Position numbers and translations under genes: made by a program. A DNA stretch of 64,000 nt from CBDDHT01 sp965228615. Lineage in GTDB: Bacteria > Pseudomonadota > Alphaproteobacteria > Rhizobiales > Methyloligellaceae. The stretch is from positions 2,666,001 through 2,730,000 of the forward strand of contig CBDDHT010000004.1 of NCBI GenBank assembly GCA_965228615.1. Reading direction: 5' to 3'. Positions 1 through 8,615 of the stretch are shown in pieces; positions within the stretch are counted from its first letter, which is position 1, and the number at the start of each line of letters is the position of its first letter. The notes under the pieces are model-generated. The model saw nothing but the letters and a program-made list of their open reading frames with translations, had not been told where the DNA came from and did no database searches.

Positions 1-564
1 CACATCGTTGCAGATATCCTCGAGCAGCTCTTCCTGCTCGGCGATACTCATGACAACGCTCTTGATCGACACGATCTCGGAGACAATGTCACGAATCTCT
101 TCTCGGGCCGATTCCTGATCGAGCCGTGCGAGTTGCGTCAGATCGATCGTATCGATCAGCGCGTTAAAGACCGTCGTCTTGACGTCATAATACTCTTCCG
201 ACCGTTCGCGTTCCGGCGCCATGGTCTTGGGCGCAGCTTCGACAGGCGGCGGCGCGGCCTTTTTCGCCGGACGCGGGGGAGCAGCTGCTGCTGGAGGAGG
301 AGGAGGCGATGGCGCTGCCGGAGCGGCATCGGGGGCCGCAGGACGAGGGGCCGCTTGCGATGGTGCTTGTGCGACTTGCTGGGGCACAGGCGCCGCTGGC
401 TGCTGAGCCGGTGCGGCGGGCTGCTGAACAGGTGCGGTGGGCTGCTGCGCCTGCGGCGCTGGCTGCTGGGGTGCCTGTGGCACTTCGGAGCCCGGCATAG
501 CCGGCGCACCGGTATTCGCGACCGGAGGCCTCGGAGGGCCCCCGCCGCCACGCTTGCCAAACAT
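1..564 (-). CDS. cpaF: CpaF/TadA-type pilus assembly ATPase, N-terminal part (runs off window)
   Basis: The reading frame opens at the ATG on 564-562 and stays open to base 1 without a stop, giving 188 codons of a partial gene. The first 100 or so residues begin MFGKRGGGG and are very rich in Pro, Gln and Ala, as is usual for alphaproteobacterial CpaF leaders. They are followed by a sequence with YYDVKTTVFNALIDTIDL and a helical segment (ARLDQESAREEIRDIV) typical of the region before the CpaF ATPase core. The Walker motifs lie outside the window. CpaF is the hexameric secretion ATPase that powers Flp pilus assembly. The gene follows cpaE by only 3 bp, so it is almost certainly co-transcribed with it. 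Identification rests on the N-terminus plus gene order. Confidence 0.85.
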   Translation of the reverse strand, partial: MFGKRGGGGPPRPPVANTGAPAMPGSEVPQAPQQPAPQAQQPTAPVQQPAAPAQQPAAPVPQQVAQAPSQAAPRPAAPDAAPAAPSPPPPPAAAAPPRPAKKAAPPPVEAAPKTMAPERERSEEYYDVKTTVFNALIDTIDLTQLARLDQESAREEIRDIVSEIVSIKSVVMSIAEQEELLEDICNDV

Positions 565-567
565 TGC

Positions 568-1872
568 CTAGCTCCCTGACTTGCCGAGCCCAAAACGGCT
601 CAGGATGGGTCCAAGAATGGAGGTTGTGCCTTCTTTCGGCTCGGTTCGATCTGCCAGGGCGAAAGCCAGCTCCCGAAGCTGGTCGGCAGCACGAGACTTT
701 TCGGAGACCTCTTCCAGCATTTGACCGTTGTTGGCGGCGGTCCCGAATGTCTGCGGGTCGAATTCGATCACCGCATGCAGTTCCGAATCCAGCGCTTGGG
801 CAAATTCTTTCGGCGCAATCTCCGGACGTTTCGGAACACCGACCTGATTGAGAACCAAAAACGGCGGTTTATCGTTGGGCCGGAAAGCCTTCAGTTTGTC
901 GATCAGGTTCTTCGCATTCCTCAGATTGGCGAGATCGGGAATAGCGGTAATCACGATCTGATCGGCCTCGTAGACAAGCTGCTCCGCCCAGGCCGTCCAC
1001 ACATGGGGAATATCCGCTGCGACAAACGGCACAGATTTGCGGATTACCTCGATAACGGTTTCACACGCTTCGCTTGTCACGTCATAGGTTCGATCGAGTG
1101 TGCTGGGTGCCGCAAACAGAGAAAGATGATCCGAGCATCGCGACAGCAGGCGATCGAGCAGAACTTCGTCCAGGCGCTCCGGCGATCGTAAAGCGTCCGC
1201 CAAACCTTGAACCGGGTCCTGATTGAAATCCAGACCTGCCGTACCGAACGGCAGGTCGAAATCGGCAATGACCACGTCCGATTGCACGCCCCGCGAAATG
1301 GACCAGGCGACATTGTGACAAATGGTACTGGACCCACAGCCGCCCTTGGCACCGACGAATGCAAAGACGGAACCGACCGGATCGGATTCTGGGTCGTTGT
1401 AGATGTTCGAAAGGCATTCCATGACCTGAGAAATCGAGAGCGGTGCGACGAGATATTCGCTCACTCCCTGTTGCATCAGGCCGCGATACAGCAACACGTC
1501 ATTCACATGACCGACAACGACAACCTTTGTGCCGCTATCGCAGACGGCAGCAAGTTGTTCGAGTTGCGCCAGCAATGCGTCGGAACGAAGCTGAGACTCC
1601 ACAATAATGAGATTCGGCGTCGGGGCATTCGAGTAGAAACTCAATGCCGCGGTCATGCCACCCATCTGAACCGTGACGTGCGCCTTCGCTAAACGGCGGT
1701 CGTGGCTTGCCTCCTGAACCTTCTCTGCCGTTGCCGGGTCGTCACAGAAGGCTTGGATATTGATGCGCGGGATCGGCCTGGCGCTGTTGTCGATCGCCGC
1801 GCCCGGAGCAACAATGTTGTCGTGTCCGGAGTGACTGTGCTCGGGACTATGCGAGTATGCCGGATCCGTCAT
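568..1872 (-). CDS. cpaE: CpaE/TadZ-type pilus localisation ATPase-like protein
   Basis: 434 aa. Residues about 35-155 resemble a degenerate receiver domain and residues about 165-400 a MinD/ParA-type P-loop domain. The P-loop reads GAKGGCGSSTI (about 174-184): the signature Lys of the deviant Walker A is present but the second Lys is replaced by Ser, as is usual for TadZ/CpaE proteins. Known family members mark the cell pole or site where the Flp pilus machine assembles. The ATG overlaps the stop of cpaD by 4 bp (ATGA), which implies translational coupling, and cpaF follows directly. The function is inferred from family and position in the tad locus. Confidence 0.93.
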   Translation of the reverse strand: MTDPAYSHSPEHSHSGHDNIVAPGAAIDNSARPIPRINIQAFCDDPATAEKVQEASHDRRLAKAHVTVQMGGMTAALSFYSNAPTPNLIIVESQLRSDALLAQLEQLAAVCDSGTKVVVVGHVNDVLLYRGLMQQGVSEYLVAPLSISQVMECLSNIYNDPESDPVGSVFAFVGAKGGCGSSTICHNVAWSISRGVQSDVVIADFDLPFGTAGLDFNQDPVQGLADALRSPERLDEVLLDRLLSRCSDHLSLFAAPSTLDRTYDVTSEACETVIEVIRKSVPFVAADIPHVWTAWAEQLVYEADQIVITAIPDLANLRNAKNLIDKLKAFRPNDKPPFLVLNQVGVPKRPEIAPKEFAQALDSELHAVIEFDPQTFGTAANNGQMLEEVSEKSRAADQLRELAFALADRTEPKEGTTSILGPILSRFGLGKSGS

Positions 1873-2615
1873 TCTCCGCCTCCCTGAACCTCACTGACCT
1901 TCGCCTTTTCTTCGTCAGAGCGCTCGGTGATTGTGGTTTCGCCTTTGATGTACTTATCCCAGACCACGTCCCGGCGTTCGCTGGAGCGCGGGGTCGACTG
2001 GCGTGGACCAAGGAGATCGCGCGGGTCTGCAACCATGTGGGCAAGATTGCGCTGCTGGGCGCAGCCAAAGTTTGCGTGCGGCAGATTCCGCGGATCCTGA
2101 CCGAGATTCTTCGGCCAATGACCGCATTTAGGCGCTATTGCGACAATGCGCTCATATGACATTCGCACGGCTGCAAACGGATCGCCGTCGGCCGTATAGG
2201 GTTCAAAGTGAACCGCACGACTGGAAATGCCGGCGCGGCGAACCATCCGGCGCACCTCATCGACCGCCCGCATCGCTGCGATTTCATTTGGGCTGCCGCT
2301 CGGTGCGCGAATGACAAGCCGTCCCTCGCCGCCAGATTTGTAGTTGGCCACAAACTCGTAGGCATCGGCACGCTGCTGGTGGGTCATGCTGTCGGCGCCG
2401 CGAGGAACCGAGATTTCGAGCAACGCTTCACGTTTGTCGACATGAATGGGATGACGCTCCGACGGATCGGCGATCACCCAGCCGCGGACCTGCTTGCCCG
2501 CATGTGCGTTGCATCCGGCGACCAGCGCGGCGACCGTGCCCATAAGCACCAGATTTCGAATCTTCCGGCTTTGTCTCCCGCGGGAAGATCGTCGCCTTTC
2601 CGTTACGCATGTCAT
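1869..2615 (-). CDS. cpaD: CpaD-family pilus assembly lipoprotein
   Basis: 248 aa. A basic N-terminus (RRRSSRGRQSRK) leads into a hydrophobic stretch that ends in the lipobox LVAGC, with Cys35 the predicted lipidated residue. The remainder has the CpaD features of a periplasmic domain with a VHFEPY strand and a Cys-containing stretch, APKCGHW...NFGCAQQRN. CpaD is an outer-membrane-associated lipoprotein that supports the CpaC secretin. The start on 2615 is preceded by GAGGAG at a good distance. It sits between cpaC (21-bp gap) and cpaE (4-bp overlap). The C-terminal third is charged and variable. Confidence 0.9.
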   Translation of the reverse strand: MTCVTERRRSSRGRQSRKIRNLVLMGTVAALVAGCNAHAGKQVRGWVIADPSERHPIHVDKREALLEISVPRGADSMTHQQRADAYEFVANYKSGGEGRLVIRAPSGSPNEIAAMRAVDEVRRMVRRAGISSRAVHFEPYTADGDPFAAVRMSYERIVAIAPKCGHWPKNLGQDPRNLPHANFGCAQQRNLAHMVADPRDLLGPRQSTPRSSERRDVVWDKYIKGETTITERSDEEKAKVSEVQGGGE

Positions 2616-2636
2616 ATCGATCTCCTCACAAACTCG

Positions 2637-4073
2637 CTATTCGATAATAAAGCCGTATTCGCCCTTGTAGGTGCCGCTCGGCATGTCTTCCGGACGTCGC
2701 CCGTAGATGCGGTTCATGTGTCCAAGAAGATTTGTCTTGGCATCGGACGCCGGGGCGAATCCGTCGTCAGGTCGGGACAATTTCGACCGCGACGTCGGGT
2801 CCACCACATAGGGTGTGACCAGCACGACAAGTTCGGTTTCCGACTTCTCAAAGTCGCGGCTGCGAAAGAGCGCGCCGAGAACGGGCAGATTCTTGAGCCC
2901 CGGATAGCCGGTCATAGCCTGTTTCGTTTCGTCCGAAATCAGTCCGGCAATTGCGATCGAACCACCGCTCGGAAGCTCGACCGTTGTATTGGCGCGCCGG
3001 ACCTTGAGTGCCGGAATGGTGATGGCTGCCAGCGTTACCGCACCCTCGTTCGTCAGCTCACTCACCTCCGTCGATACGGCCAGCGAAATGCGACCTTCCG
3101 ACATGACGACCGGCGTGAAGGAAAGTCCGATTCCGAATGGTTTGAATTCGACGGAGATACGATCGCCGTCTTGTGAAACCGGGACAGGAAACTCGCCACC
3201 TGCCAGGAAACTGGCTGTTTCACCGGAAATCGCGGTGAGGGTCGGCTCGGCCAATGTCCGAAGTACATTGTTCTGTTCCAGGGCCTGAATGACAGCCTGT
3301 GCCCGATTCGCACCGGACGTCCAGCTCAGACCGGACTGCGCAACCGATTGCTGGATCCCGTCGGTGAACGGGAACCGGAGCGTGCTCAGCTTCGCAAAGT
3401 TGACACTACCGCCATTCAGCAGCACGTCGAGATCGACGCCCAGTTGCTTGATGACATTCCGCTGCAATTCGGCAACGGTCACCTTGAGGAGAACCTGCTC
3501 TTTCGATTCAACGTTGAGCATGTTCACGATCTTCTTGTTGTCCTCATCATCGACGAGACGCCCCGCAATGTCGGCAGCGCGGGATGCATCCGAAGCGTTG
3601 CGGACAGAACCTGTCAGGACAACATTGTCATTCACGGCTTCAAGCTTGATGTTCGAGCCCGGCAGCAAGCGATGGAGCATCTTGGAGACAGCCGAGAGAT
3701 CGCGTTCTATCCTCACCTCCAACGTGAGCATCTGCTGTCCATCCTTGGCAAAAAAGAAGACATTGGCCTGACCCACGGCGACACCGATCAGATAGGCGCG
3801 TCTACCGGTATGGACAACGGCATCCAGCTTCTTTGGATCTGAGACCAGGACGTCGCGCACATCGCGCGGCAGTTCTACGATCATGGACTTGTTCAACCCG
3901 ATCGTGACTGTTCGAGATGCGGGGAGTGCGATGTTTGCGGGCAATCGCAGAACGGATTGGCTACCGCTCTTCGCCCAGACCTCAGCACCTATGAGAGTCG
4001 CAAGCGCAACGATGACCAGCGCACTCAGAATCGCTGTGCATGTTTTCCCAGCACTCTTAAATGGCTTTCGCAT
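2637..4073 (-). CDS. cpaC: CpaC/RcpA-type Flp pilus secretin
   Basis: 478 aa from the ATG at 4073. This start is chosen because AGAGGCAGG lies just upstream; an in-frame GTG at 4103 would add ten residues. A signal peptide ends near residue 35. Next come a pilus/secretin N-domain (TIGLNKSMIVELPRDVRDV and VGQANVFFF), a BON-like region (LEAVNDNVVLTGSV), and a bacterial secretin domain at about 240-420 (FLAGGEFPVPV, PFGIGLSFTPVV, GLISDETKQ, LVVLVTPYVV). CpaC forms the outer-membrane channel of the Flp pilus. It lies 41 bp after cpaB in the same operon. Confidence 0.95.
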   Translation of the reverse strand: MRKPFKSAGKTCTAILSALVIVALATLIGAEVWAKSGSQSVLRLPANIALPASRTVTIGLNKSMIVELPRDVRDVLVSDPKKLDAVVHTGRRAYLIGVAVGQANVFFFAKDGQQMLTLEVRIERDLSAVSKMLHRLLPGSNIKLEAVNDNVVLTGSVRNASDASRAADIAGRLVDDEDNKKIVNMLNVESKEQVLLKVTVAELQRNVIKQLGVDLDVLLNGGSVNFAKLSTLRFPFTDGIQQSVAQSGLSWTSGANRAQAVIQALEQNNVLRTLAEPTLTAISGETASFLAGGEFPVPVSQDGDRISVEFKPFGIGLSFTPVVMSEGRISLAVSTEVSELTNEGAVTLAAITIPALKVRRANTTVELPSGGSIAIAGLISDETKQAMTGYPGLKNLPVLGALFRSRDFEKSETELVVLVTPYVVDPTSRSKLSRPDDGFAPASDAKTNLLGHMNRIYGRRPEDMPSGTYKGEYGFIIE

Positions 4074-4114
4074 AATCCTGCCTCTATTCGAAATCGTGCG
4101 CACTGCTCTATCGG

Positions 4115-4915
4115 TCAGTTGACGCCATAGGCCGTCGTCGGCACGCTGTATTTCAGTATCTTGATGCCGCCACCGCGCTGACTTCCAAAGTCGTCATTCA
4201 CTTTGGGACCGCCGCCATTGGCCGGGTTGACGTCTGCAAGGCTTCTCAGCGCCAGCGATATCTCACCCATCGACCGGGCGAGCGCGAGGACTTCTGCCTG
4301 TCGAATACCGAGTTCGAGCGTCGCCGTCTTGCCGTTGGCGACTTTCTTGTCGCCCTTTTGCTCAATGATCTGACCGATGGCCAGAACCCGAACATTGCGC
4401 AGCACCGTCTCGCTGACATGTTCTTCCTTTCGAGACGTTCGCACGCGCCGGGACACGATCACATCGACTCGGTCATTGGGAAGAATGAAACCACCTGCCG
4501 CTGTCTCTTCGCGGATCGGGGTCGAGATTGCTCGCATGCCGGTGGGAAGTATCGCGGCGAGGACGCCGCCCTCGCTGGCCTTGATCAGTTTCTGGTCCTT
4601 GATGGGCTCACCCGTCAGGAAGGGAGCGCGGGCGATGGCGCCCGACAAACCCGATAGGGCCTTGGGTTGCCGAGAGCGCGTAATGTAGCCCGGTGTTGCG
4701 GCCGTACGGGGCCAATCCTGCCATCGCATATGAGCGGTTGTGACAGAGTCGCCGAGACGGATATCCTTGGCCGCGACAAGAACCTGAATCGTGTCGATCT
4801 TCTTCTCGACCAGTTGCGTCGGAGGCGGCGCAGACATCATGCCCTTGGCGATGAATGCCGCGCCACCTGCCGCTGCAAATGCAATCGCCAGGACTATGAT
4901 TCGCGCTCGCTTCAT
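4115..4915 (-). CDS. cpaB: CpaB/RcpC-type Flp pilus assembly protein
   Basis: 266 aa. One N-terminal transmembrane segment (residues about 4-25, IIVLAIAFAAAGGAAFIA) is followed by a SAF-type domain (DIRLGDSVTTAHMRWQDWP), then the RcpC/CpaB region with AAGGFILPNDRVDVI and TATLELGIRQAEVLALA. CpaB is an inner-membrane/periplasmic subunit thought to stabilise the secretin CpaC, encoded next. About 270 bp separates it from cpaA, so an internal promoter or processing site is possible. The family call is secure; the detailed role is not visible in the sequence. Confidence 0.94.
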   Translation of the reverse strand: MKRARIIVLAIAFAAAGGAAFIAKGMMSAPPPTQLVEKKIDTIQVLVAAKDIRLGDSVTTAHMRWQDWPRTAATPGYITRSRQPKALSGLSGAIARAPFLTGEPIKDQKLIKASEGGVLAAILPTGMRAISTPIREETAAGGFILPNDRVDVIVSRRVRTSRKEEHVSETVLRNVRVLAIGQIIEQKGDKKVANGKTATLELGIRQAEVLALARSMGEISLALRSLADVNPANGGGPKVNDDFGSQRGGGIKILKYSVPTTAYGVN

Positions 4916-5182
4916 GACAGGAAAGACCTCTTGGACTCAGGATCATCAACACTTAGGGTATGCAACGCCCCTACTGTGCCCACCAATTCGTCAACGGCGG
5001 GTTAATGGCCGTGCCAAAACGATTTCGCGCAGGCGTAACGGTTAGAAAATCGGGAAATTTGCCGGTCGATGGAACTTTGAAACGCTAATTCGGTCACGGC
5101 GGTTCTCACCGATGATCAGACGAAAACCGTCTTTGTGACTGTTCGTACGTTTGCAGTTGACGAGAGGCTCGGCGAACCGATC

Positions 5183-5701
5183 TCAACCTGCGAGCGCCAT
5201 CATCCAAATTGTCTGCGGATAGACAAACAATCCGCCGCCAGCCAGTGCAATCCCGTAAGGCACACCGTTCATTCGGCTGTGCAAACGGGCAATCCATTCA
5301 TGCTCTGCGAGACCTGCTGGGATTGGAAGGAAACGCAGCATGATGAAGGCGAGGGTGAGTATGCCGCCGAGAAATGCCGTTGCTACAGCATATTCAAGCA
5401 GATGGTTCGGACCCATCCAGAGCGCGGTGGCCGCGAACAGTTTCGCATCACCGCCGCCAATCCAACTCAGCAGGAACAGGCCGAACGCAAGGGCCAACAT
5501 AGCAAGGCCAATTGCGACATGCATTGCGAATGCAGACCAATTAAGGCCGACGAACGGGGCCAGGCAGAAAAAACCGGCGACAAGGACGAGACAGAGACTG
5601 TTCGGTATCGTCATCGTGAAAAAGTCCATCGCAGCCGCAAAGATCATTGCCGCTGGGAAGACGATCAAGACCGGTATGACAAGACTCATGGTACCCGCCA
5701 C
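5183..5701 (-). CDS. cpaA: CpaA/TadV-type prepilin peptidase (A24 family)
   Basis: 172 aa, nearly all hydrophobic with five to six transmembrane segments. The aspartyl prepilin peptidase motif is visible as FAAAMDFFTMTIPN (first Asp) and SWIGGGDAKLFAA (GGGD, second Asp). Such enzymes cleave the Flp prepilin after its Gly and process the TadE/F pseudopilins. The start is taken as GTG at 5701, which follows AGAGG by six bases; ATG at 5689 is the alternative. It lies downstream of flp, separated by a GC-rich hairpin, a layout that would let pilin be made in excess over the machinery. Confidence 0.92.
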   Translation of the reverse strand: MAGTMSLVIPVLIVFPAAMIFAAAMDFFTMTIPNSLCLVLVAGFFCLAPFVGLNWSAFAMHVAIGLAMLALAFGLFLLSWIGGGDAKLFAATALWMGPNHLLEYAVATAFLGGILTLAFIMLRFLPIPAGLAEHEWIARLHSRMNGVPYGIALAGGGLFVYPQTIWMMALAG

Positions 5702-5825
5702 TGCAAACCTCTGTTCGGTTGGTCCGATATATTAATCGATGGACGTAAATTGCCTGTAAAAGACCCATCTCGGATCATCGACATTCCGAATAGACTGACG
5801 CGAAATCGCCGATCCAGACACGGCA

Positions 5826-5855
5826 AGACCGCCCGACATTCCTGGCGGGCGGTCT
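5826..5855 (-). terminator. GC-rich hairpin between flp and cpaA
   Basis: A 10-bp perfect inverted repeat (AGACCGCCCG / CGGGCGGTCT) with a 10-base loop lies 55 bp past the flp stop. No clear U tract follows on the minus strand. It could be an attenuator or a 3' stabilising hairpin that keeps flp mRNA abundant relative to the downstream cpa genes. Confidence 0.5.
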
Positions 5856-5909
5856 CGATTTCATTGAGCTGTCGGCTTTTGCCGGCCAGCTGAAAGTCTC
5901 CAACGAATA

Positions 5910-6071
5910 TTAGAGACTACCGCTAACGGTACCGAACAGCGTATTCAGGTCATCACCAACCGTATTGACGGTCGCGATGATGGCGACAGCGATACCGGCT
6001 GCAATAAGACCATATTCAATGGCTGTTGCACCGGACTCGTCTTTCGCGAACTGCTCAAAAAGTTTCTTCAT
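5910..6071 (-). CDS. flp: Flp/Fap-type major pilin
   Basis: A small gene of 53 aa that begins MKKLFEQFAKDESG and continues ATAIEYGLIAAGIAVAIIA. The short basic leader, Gly14 as processing site, the following ATAIEYGL with the Glu-Tyr pair, and one hydrophobic helix are diagnostic of Flp pilins. Mature pilin would be about 39 aa, exported and processed by CpaA and assembled into the adhesive Flp pilus. AAGGGAG sits at a good distance before the ATG. It is the first gene of the minus-strand cpa operon and is followed by a strong hairpin. The upstream region is extremely AT-rich. Confidence 0.95.
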   Translation of the reverse strand: MKKLFEQFAKDESGATAIEYGLIAAGIAVAIIATVNTVGDDLNTLFGTVSGSL

Positions 6072-6518
6072 GATGACTCTCCCTTATAGGTTTTGTAACA
6101 GCACCAGTTCTGTCTGCCGCATTCCCTTCCGGCGTCTTGAACTTACGAGGAGCATACAGATAGGGCGTTTCGGCCAAGTTAATGAACGAAGTTAACATAA
6201 AATATATTTTCTCAACGCTGCAATTTTTCATTAACCAAATGATTTATACTATTTTTAACTTATAAATACTTAAATATTACAGATAACAAGCTATTAAGAA
6301 GCAACTTCGCCTTTTGTTTCAGGGCTTTTCGGGGCTCCATCACTGTTTTCAGTGCTTCGCCGACACATGACATCGATGTCCCTCGGGTCTACCGAAACAA
6401 TGCCACCATTCCGACTTTCCACACTCAGAGAGTGCCCGAACGGTTCGTCCATTTGCTTTTATTTCACCATTTCGGACGCACACTCTGGGCCGGGGATCAT
6501 TCTTAGGGGTAGTTAGTT
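6072..6518. promoter_or_regulatory. Divergent flp / secretin-N-domain intergenic region with AT-rich island
   Basis: 447 bp without a gene. The stretch about 6180-6300 is strikingly AT-rich, with A/T runs and several TTAA sites, while the flanks are of ordinary composition. It must hold the flp promoter (minus) and the promoter for the gene at 6519 (plus). A GTTAA-N9-TTAAC dyad lies near 6178-6197. No exact TTAA-N7-TTAA CtrA-type box was found. AT-rich islands of this kind are typical targets of MucR/H-NS-like silencers, which is an inference. Confidence 0.6.
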
Positions 6519-7007
6519 ATGCGTTTCTCCAACTTTGCGCCGAGTGCATTGCGCCGCGCGCTTCTGGCCATTTTCACGGTATCAGCCACCATAACGGCCA
6601 CATCGGCTGCCGATATTGAGGTTCCGATCGACCAGGCGCGAACCGTGTCTCTTAAAACAGAAGGTGTGGGAATTATTGTCGGCAACCCGTCAATTGCCGA
6701 TGTTTCTGTCCAGAATGGCAAGCTACTTGTCGTCACCGGGAAAACGGTGGGCGTTACGAACATGATTGTTCTTGACTCGCAACACCGGAAAATTCTGAGC
6801 AAGCGAATATCGGTGAAAGCCGACACACGTCGCATTGTCACTGTGACCAAGGGCTCACAACTCTATTCGTTCGCATGTAAGCCAACATGCCGACCCGCTC
6901 TCATACCGGGCGACGAGGTCACGCATTTCGACGTGCTGGCAAAATCGACGCAAAGCAAGCTCAGCATTGCCCAAACCGTCGCCGAAGGTGGCCAGGCACC
7001 CCAGTAG
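6519..7007 (+). CDS. Stand-alone pilus/secretin N-terminal-domain protein
   Basis: 162 aa with a signal peptide (basic start, hydrophobic core, cleavage near TATSAAD, about residue 30). The mature part carries the pilus/T2SS-T3SS secretin N-domain: EVPIDQARTVSLKTEGVGII, GNPSIADVSV, LLVVTGKTVGVTNMIVLD. The same domain opens CpaC, but here there is no secretin domain behind it. The C-terminus holds two Cys (FACKPTCRPAL) that could form a disulfide. Being divergent from flp, it is probably a periplasmic accessory of the Flp pilus channel. A GGGGT ribosome site lies nine bases before the ATG. Confidence 0.8.
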   Translation: MRFSNFAPSALRRALLAIFTVSATITATSAADIEVPIDQARTVSLKTEGVGIIVGNPSIADVSVQNGKLLVVTGKTVGVTNMIVLDSQHRKILSKRISVKADTRRIVTVTKGSQLYSFACKPTCRPALIPGDEVTHFDVLAKSTQSKLSIAQTVAEGGQAPQ

Positions 7008-7045
7008 ACGGATGTCCACCGTCCACAGGACCTTGCGCACCATCC

Positions 7046-7084
7046 AAAAGAAAACGGCCGGCGTGCTCTTTGCACCACCGGCCG
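7046..7084 (-). terminator. Rho-independent terminator of the TadG-like gene
   Basis: On the minus strand a stem built of CGGCCGG / CCGGCCG with an inner GTGC/GCAC pair is followed at once by TTTTCTTTT. It lies 35 bp past the stop of the TadG-like gene. This is a classical intrinsic terminator. Confidence 0.8.
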
Positions 7085-7118
7085 CCTTCGCGTGCCGCAT
7101 CTCCTGGAAGAGTGCTGT

Positions 7119-8615
7119 TTATTGGCTGATGCGAAGCTCGCTTAGACCAACGGCGATTTGCTGGAAGACGTTGGTCAGTTCGGAATTCGACGGCGAGTCG
7201 AAATACATCGAGGTGTTCGTTGCGCAATCCCGCATCAGGTCCTTGATTGGCCCGTCAGCCAGCTGGAAAGTCACTGTATAAAGCAAAATTCCATCGGTCT
7301 TGATGTTATTGCACAAAGTGGTGGTCTTGCTATCGAGCGTCGCTTCGGCAGCATTGCCGTTTGTCGAACCCAGATGACCTGACTGCGCATACCCATAGGC
7401 GTTGTAGTAAGAATTATTATGATTGCCGAGACCACCGCCGACGCTATTCTCTCCATCGGTCAGAAGGACAATCGCCTTGATGGTCTTGTCATCATCATAG
7501 CCGACACCTTCGGTAAAAGGCGCGCTGGGTGAGACCACCCGCCACCCCCAGGCCAGACCCGCTGGAATGACAGTGCTCCCGGATGCCGTCAATTGACTGA
7601 TACCCGTTTCGAGATCCGCCTTGACCGACGTCAGAGGCGTCACTTTCGGGACGCGACAATTGAAATCCGGCCCGTCATCTTCCCAACCCGGAATTGATCC
7701 CGTGTATTTGCCGGTATAGCGCTGACGCGCATCATAGTCATACTCGCTGCTACCGTAGTTACCGTCGCTCCTGTAGCCGTTCGGATACCACCAGAAGTCT
7801 GGCTCGTCAGGCGCGAAATAAGGCGCCCAGAGAGTCGCAACCGTGCTGCCGCTGGGCACCGTGTCACTTGTGTCATAGGGAGCAACCCGAGCGCGTACGC
7901 ATCCGTTCCAACTGGCGTTTCCCAGTTGATTGAAGAGCGTGAAGGTATTGACTCCAGCCTGGAAATCCTCGCTGGCCACGGCCGACTGGGCGTTTACGTC
8001 GATCCAGCCCGAATTCAAATATTCGGTACCAATATTGACGCCGGCTGCGAACGGGACGAGCCCCATCTTCACATCGTCATTTTGTGCGCCGTCAAACAAT
8101 GTGTCCAAGAGGGTGTTGGCCGCGCTCTTCAACCCCGAGAGTTTGCTGTTCCAGCTCATGGACCCCGTGTTGTCGAGAACCATAACGAGTTCGATCTTCT
8201 TCTGCTTTCTCGTCACCTCCGTGTACGAATGCACTGAGATCTCGTCAAAACCGGCAAGCTTGAGAAATGTCGTCTCGACCGAACCATTGGCCGTTATCGA
8301 GATCTGGTTTTCGTTTGTCGAGACCGAGATGGTCACGGACACGCCGGGTGTATTCGGCGGAAAATTGGCGTCGAAATAGGCCTGCGCCTGGGCTGTCGCC
8401 GCATCATCGTCGGCATTGACGGTCGAGCCGACGGCAAGGGCAGCCGCATCAATTGCGTTCCCCATCTGGCTCTTGACCGATAAGGCGCGCGCGTAGTCGA
8501 CGGCAACGCCAATCGCGGTCATCATCGGGAGCAGAATCAAACCGAAGGTAATCAGGACACCACCGGACCGGTTTCGGCGGAACCGGTCGACCTTTGGAAA
8601 GAGTTTACGCCACAT
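7119..8615 (-). CDS. tadG: TadG-like Flp pilus protein with von Willebrand A domain
   Basis: 498 aa from the ATG at 8615 (MWRKLFPKV), chosen for the AGAGGTG site upstream; the frame is open to 8726. Residues about 12-60 form a TadE/TadG-type N-terminal module with a hydrophobic segment (GGVLITFGLILLPMMTAIGVAVD). A vWA domain starts near residue 150 with the MIDAS motif DNTGSM and continues with IVLLTDGEN. A Tyr/Gly-rich insert lies within it. Family members are cell-envelope proteins of the tad system, possibly metal-dependent adhesion or scaffold subunits. It is transcribed divergently from the TadE/F genes and has its own terminator. Confidence 0.85.
   Translation of the reverse strand: MWRKLFPKVDRFRRNRSGGVLITFGLILLPMMTAIGVAVDYARALSVKSQMGNAIDAAALAVGSTVNADDDAATAQAQAYFDANFPPNTPGVSVTISVSTNENQISITANGSVETTFLKLAGFDEISVHSYTEVTRKQKKIELVMVLDNTGSMSWNSKLSGLKSAANTLLDTLFDGAQNDDVKMGLVPFAAGVNIGTEYLNSGWIDVNAQSAVASEDFQAGVNTFTLFNQLGNASWNGCVRARVAPYDTSDTVPSGSTVATLWAPYFAPDEPDFWWYPNGYRSDGNYGSSEYDYDARQRYTGKYTGSIPGWEDDGPDFNCRVPKVTPLTSVKADLETGISQLTASGSTVIPAGLAWGWRVVSPSAPFTEGVGYDDDKTIKAIVLLTDGENSVGGGLGNHNNSYYNAYGYAQSGHLGSTNGNAAEATLDSKTTTLCNNIKTDGILLYTVTFQLADGPIKDLMRDCATNTSMYFDSPSNSELTNVFQQIAVGLSELRISQ

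Noticed and set aside
6072..6518. Search for CtrA boxes (TTAA-N7-TTAA) at the flp promoter
   Set aside because: Several TTAA sites exist but spacings seen are 8, 9 and 11, not 7.
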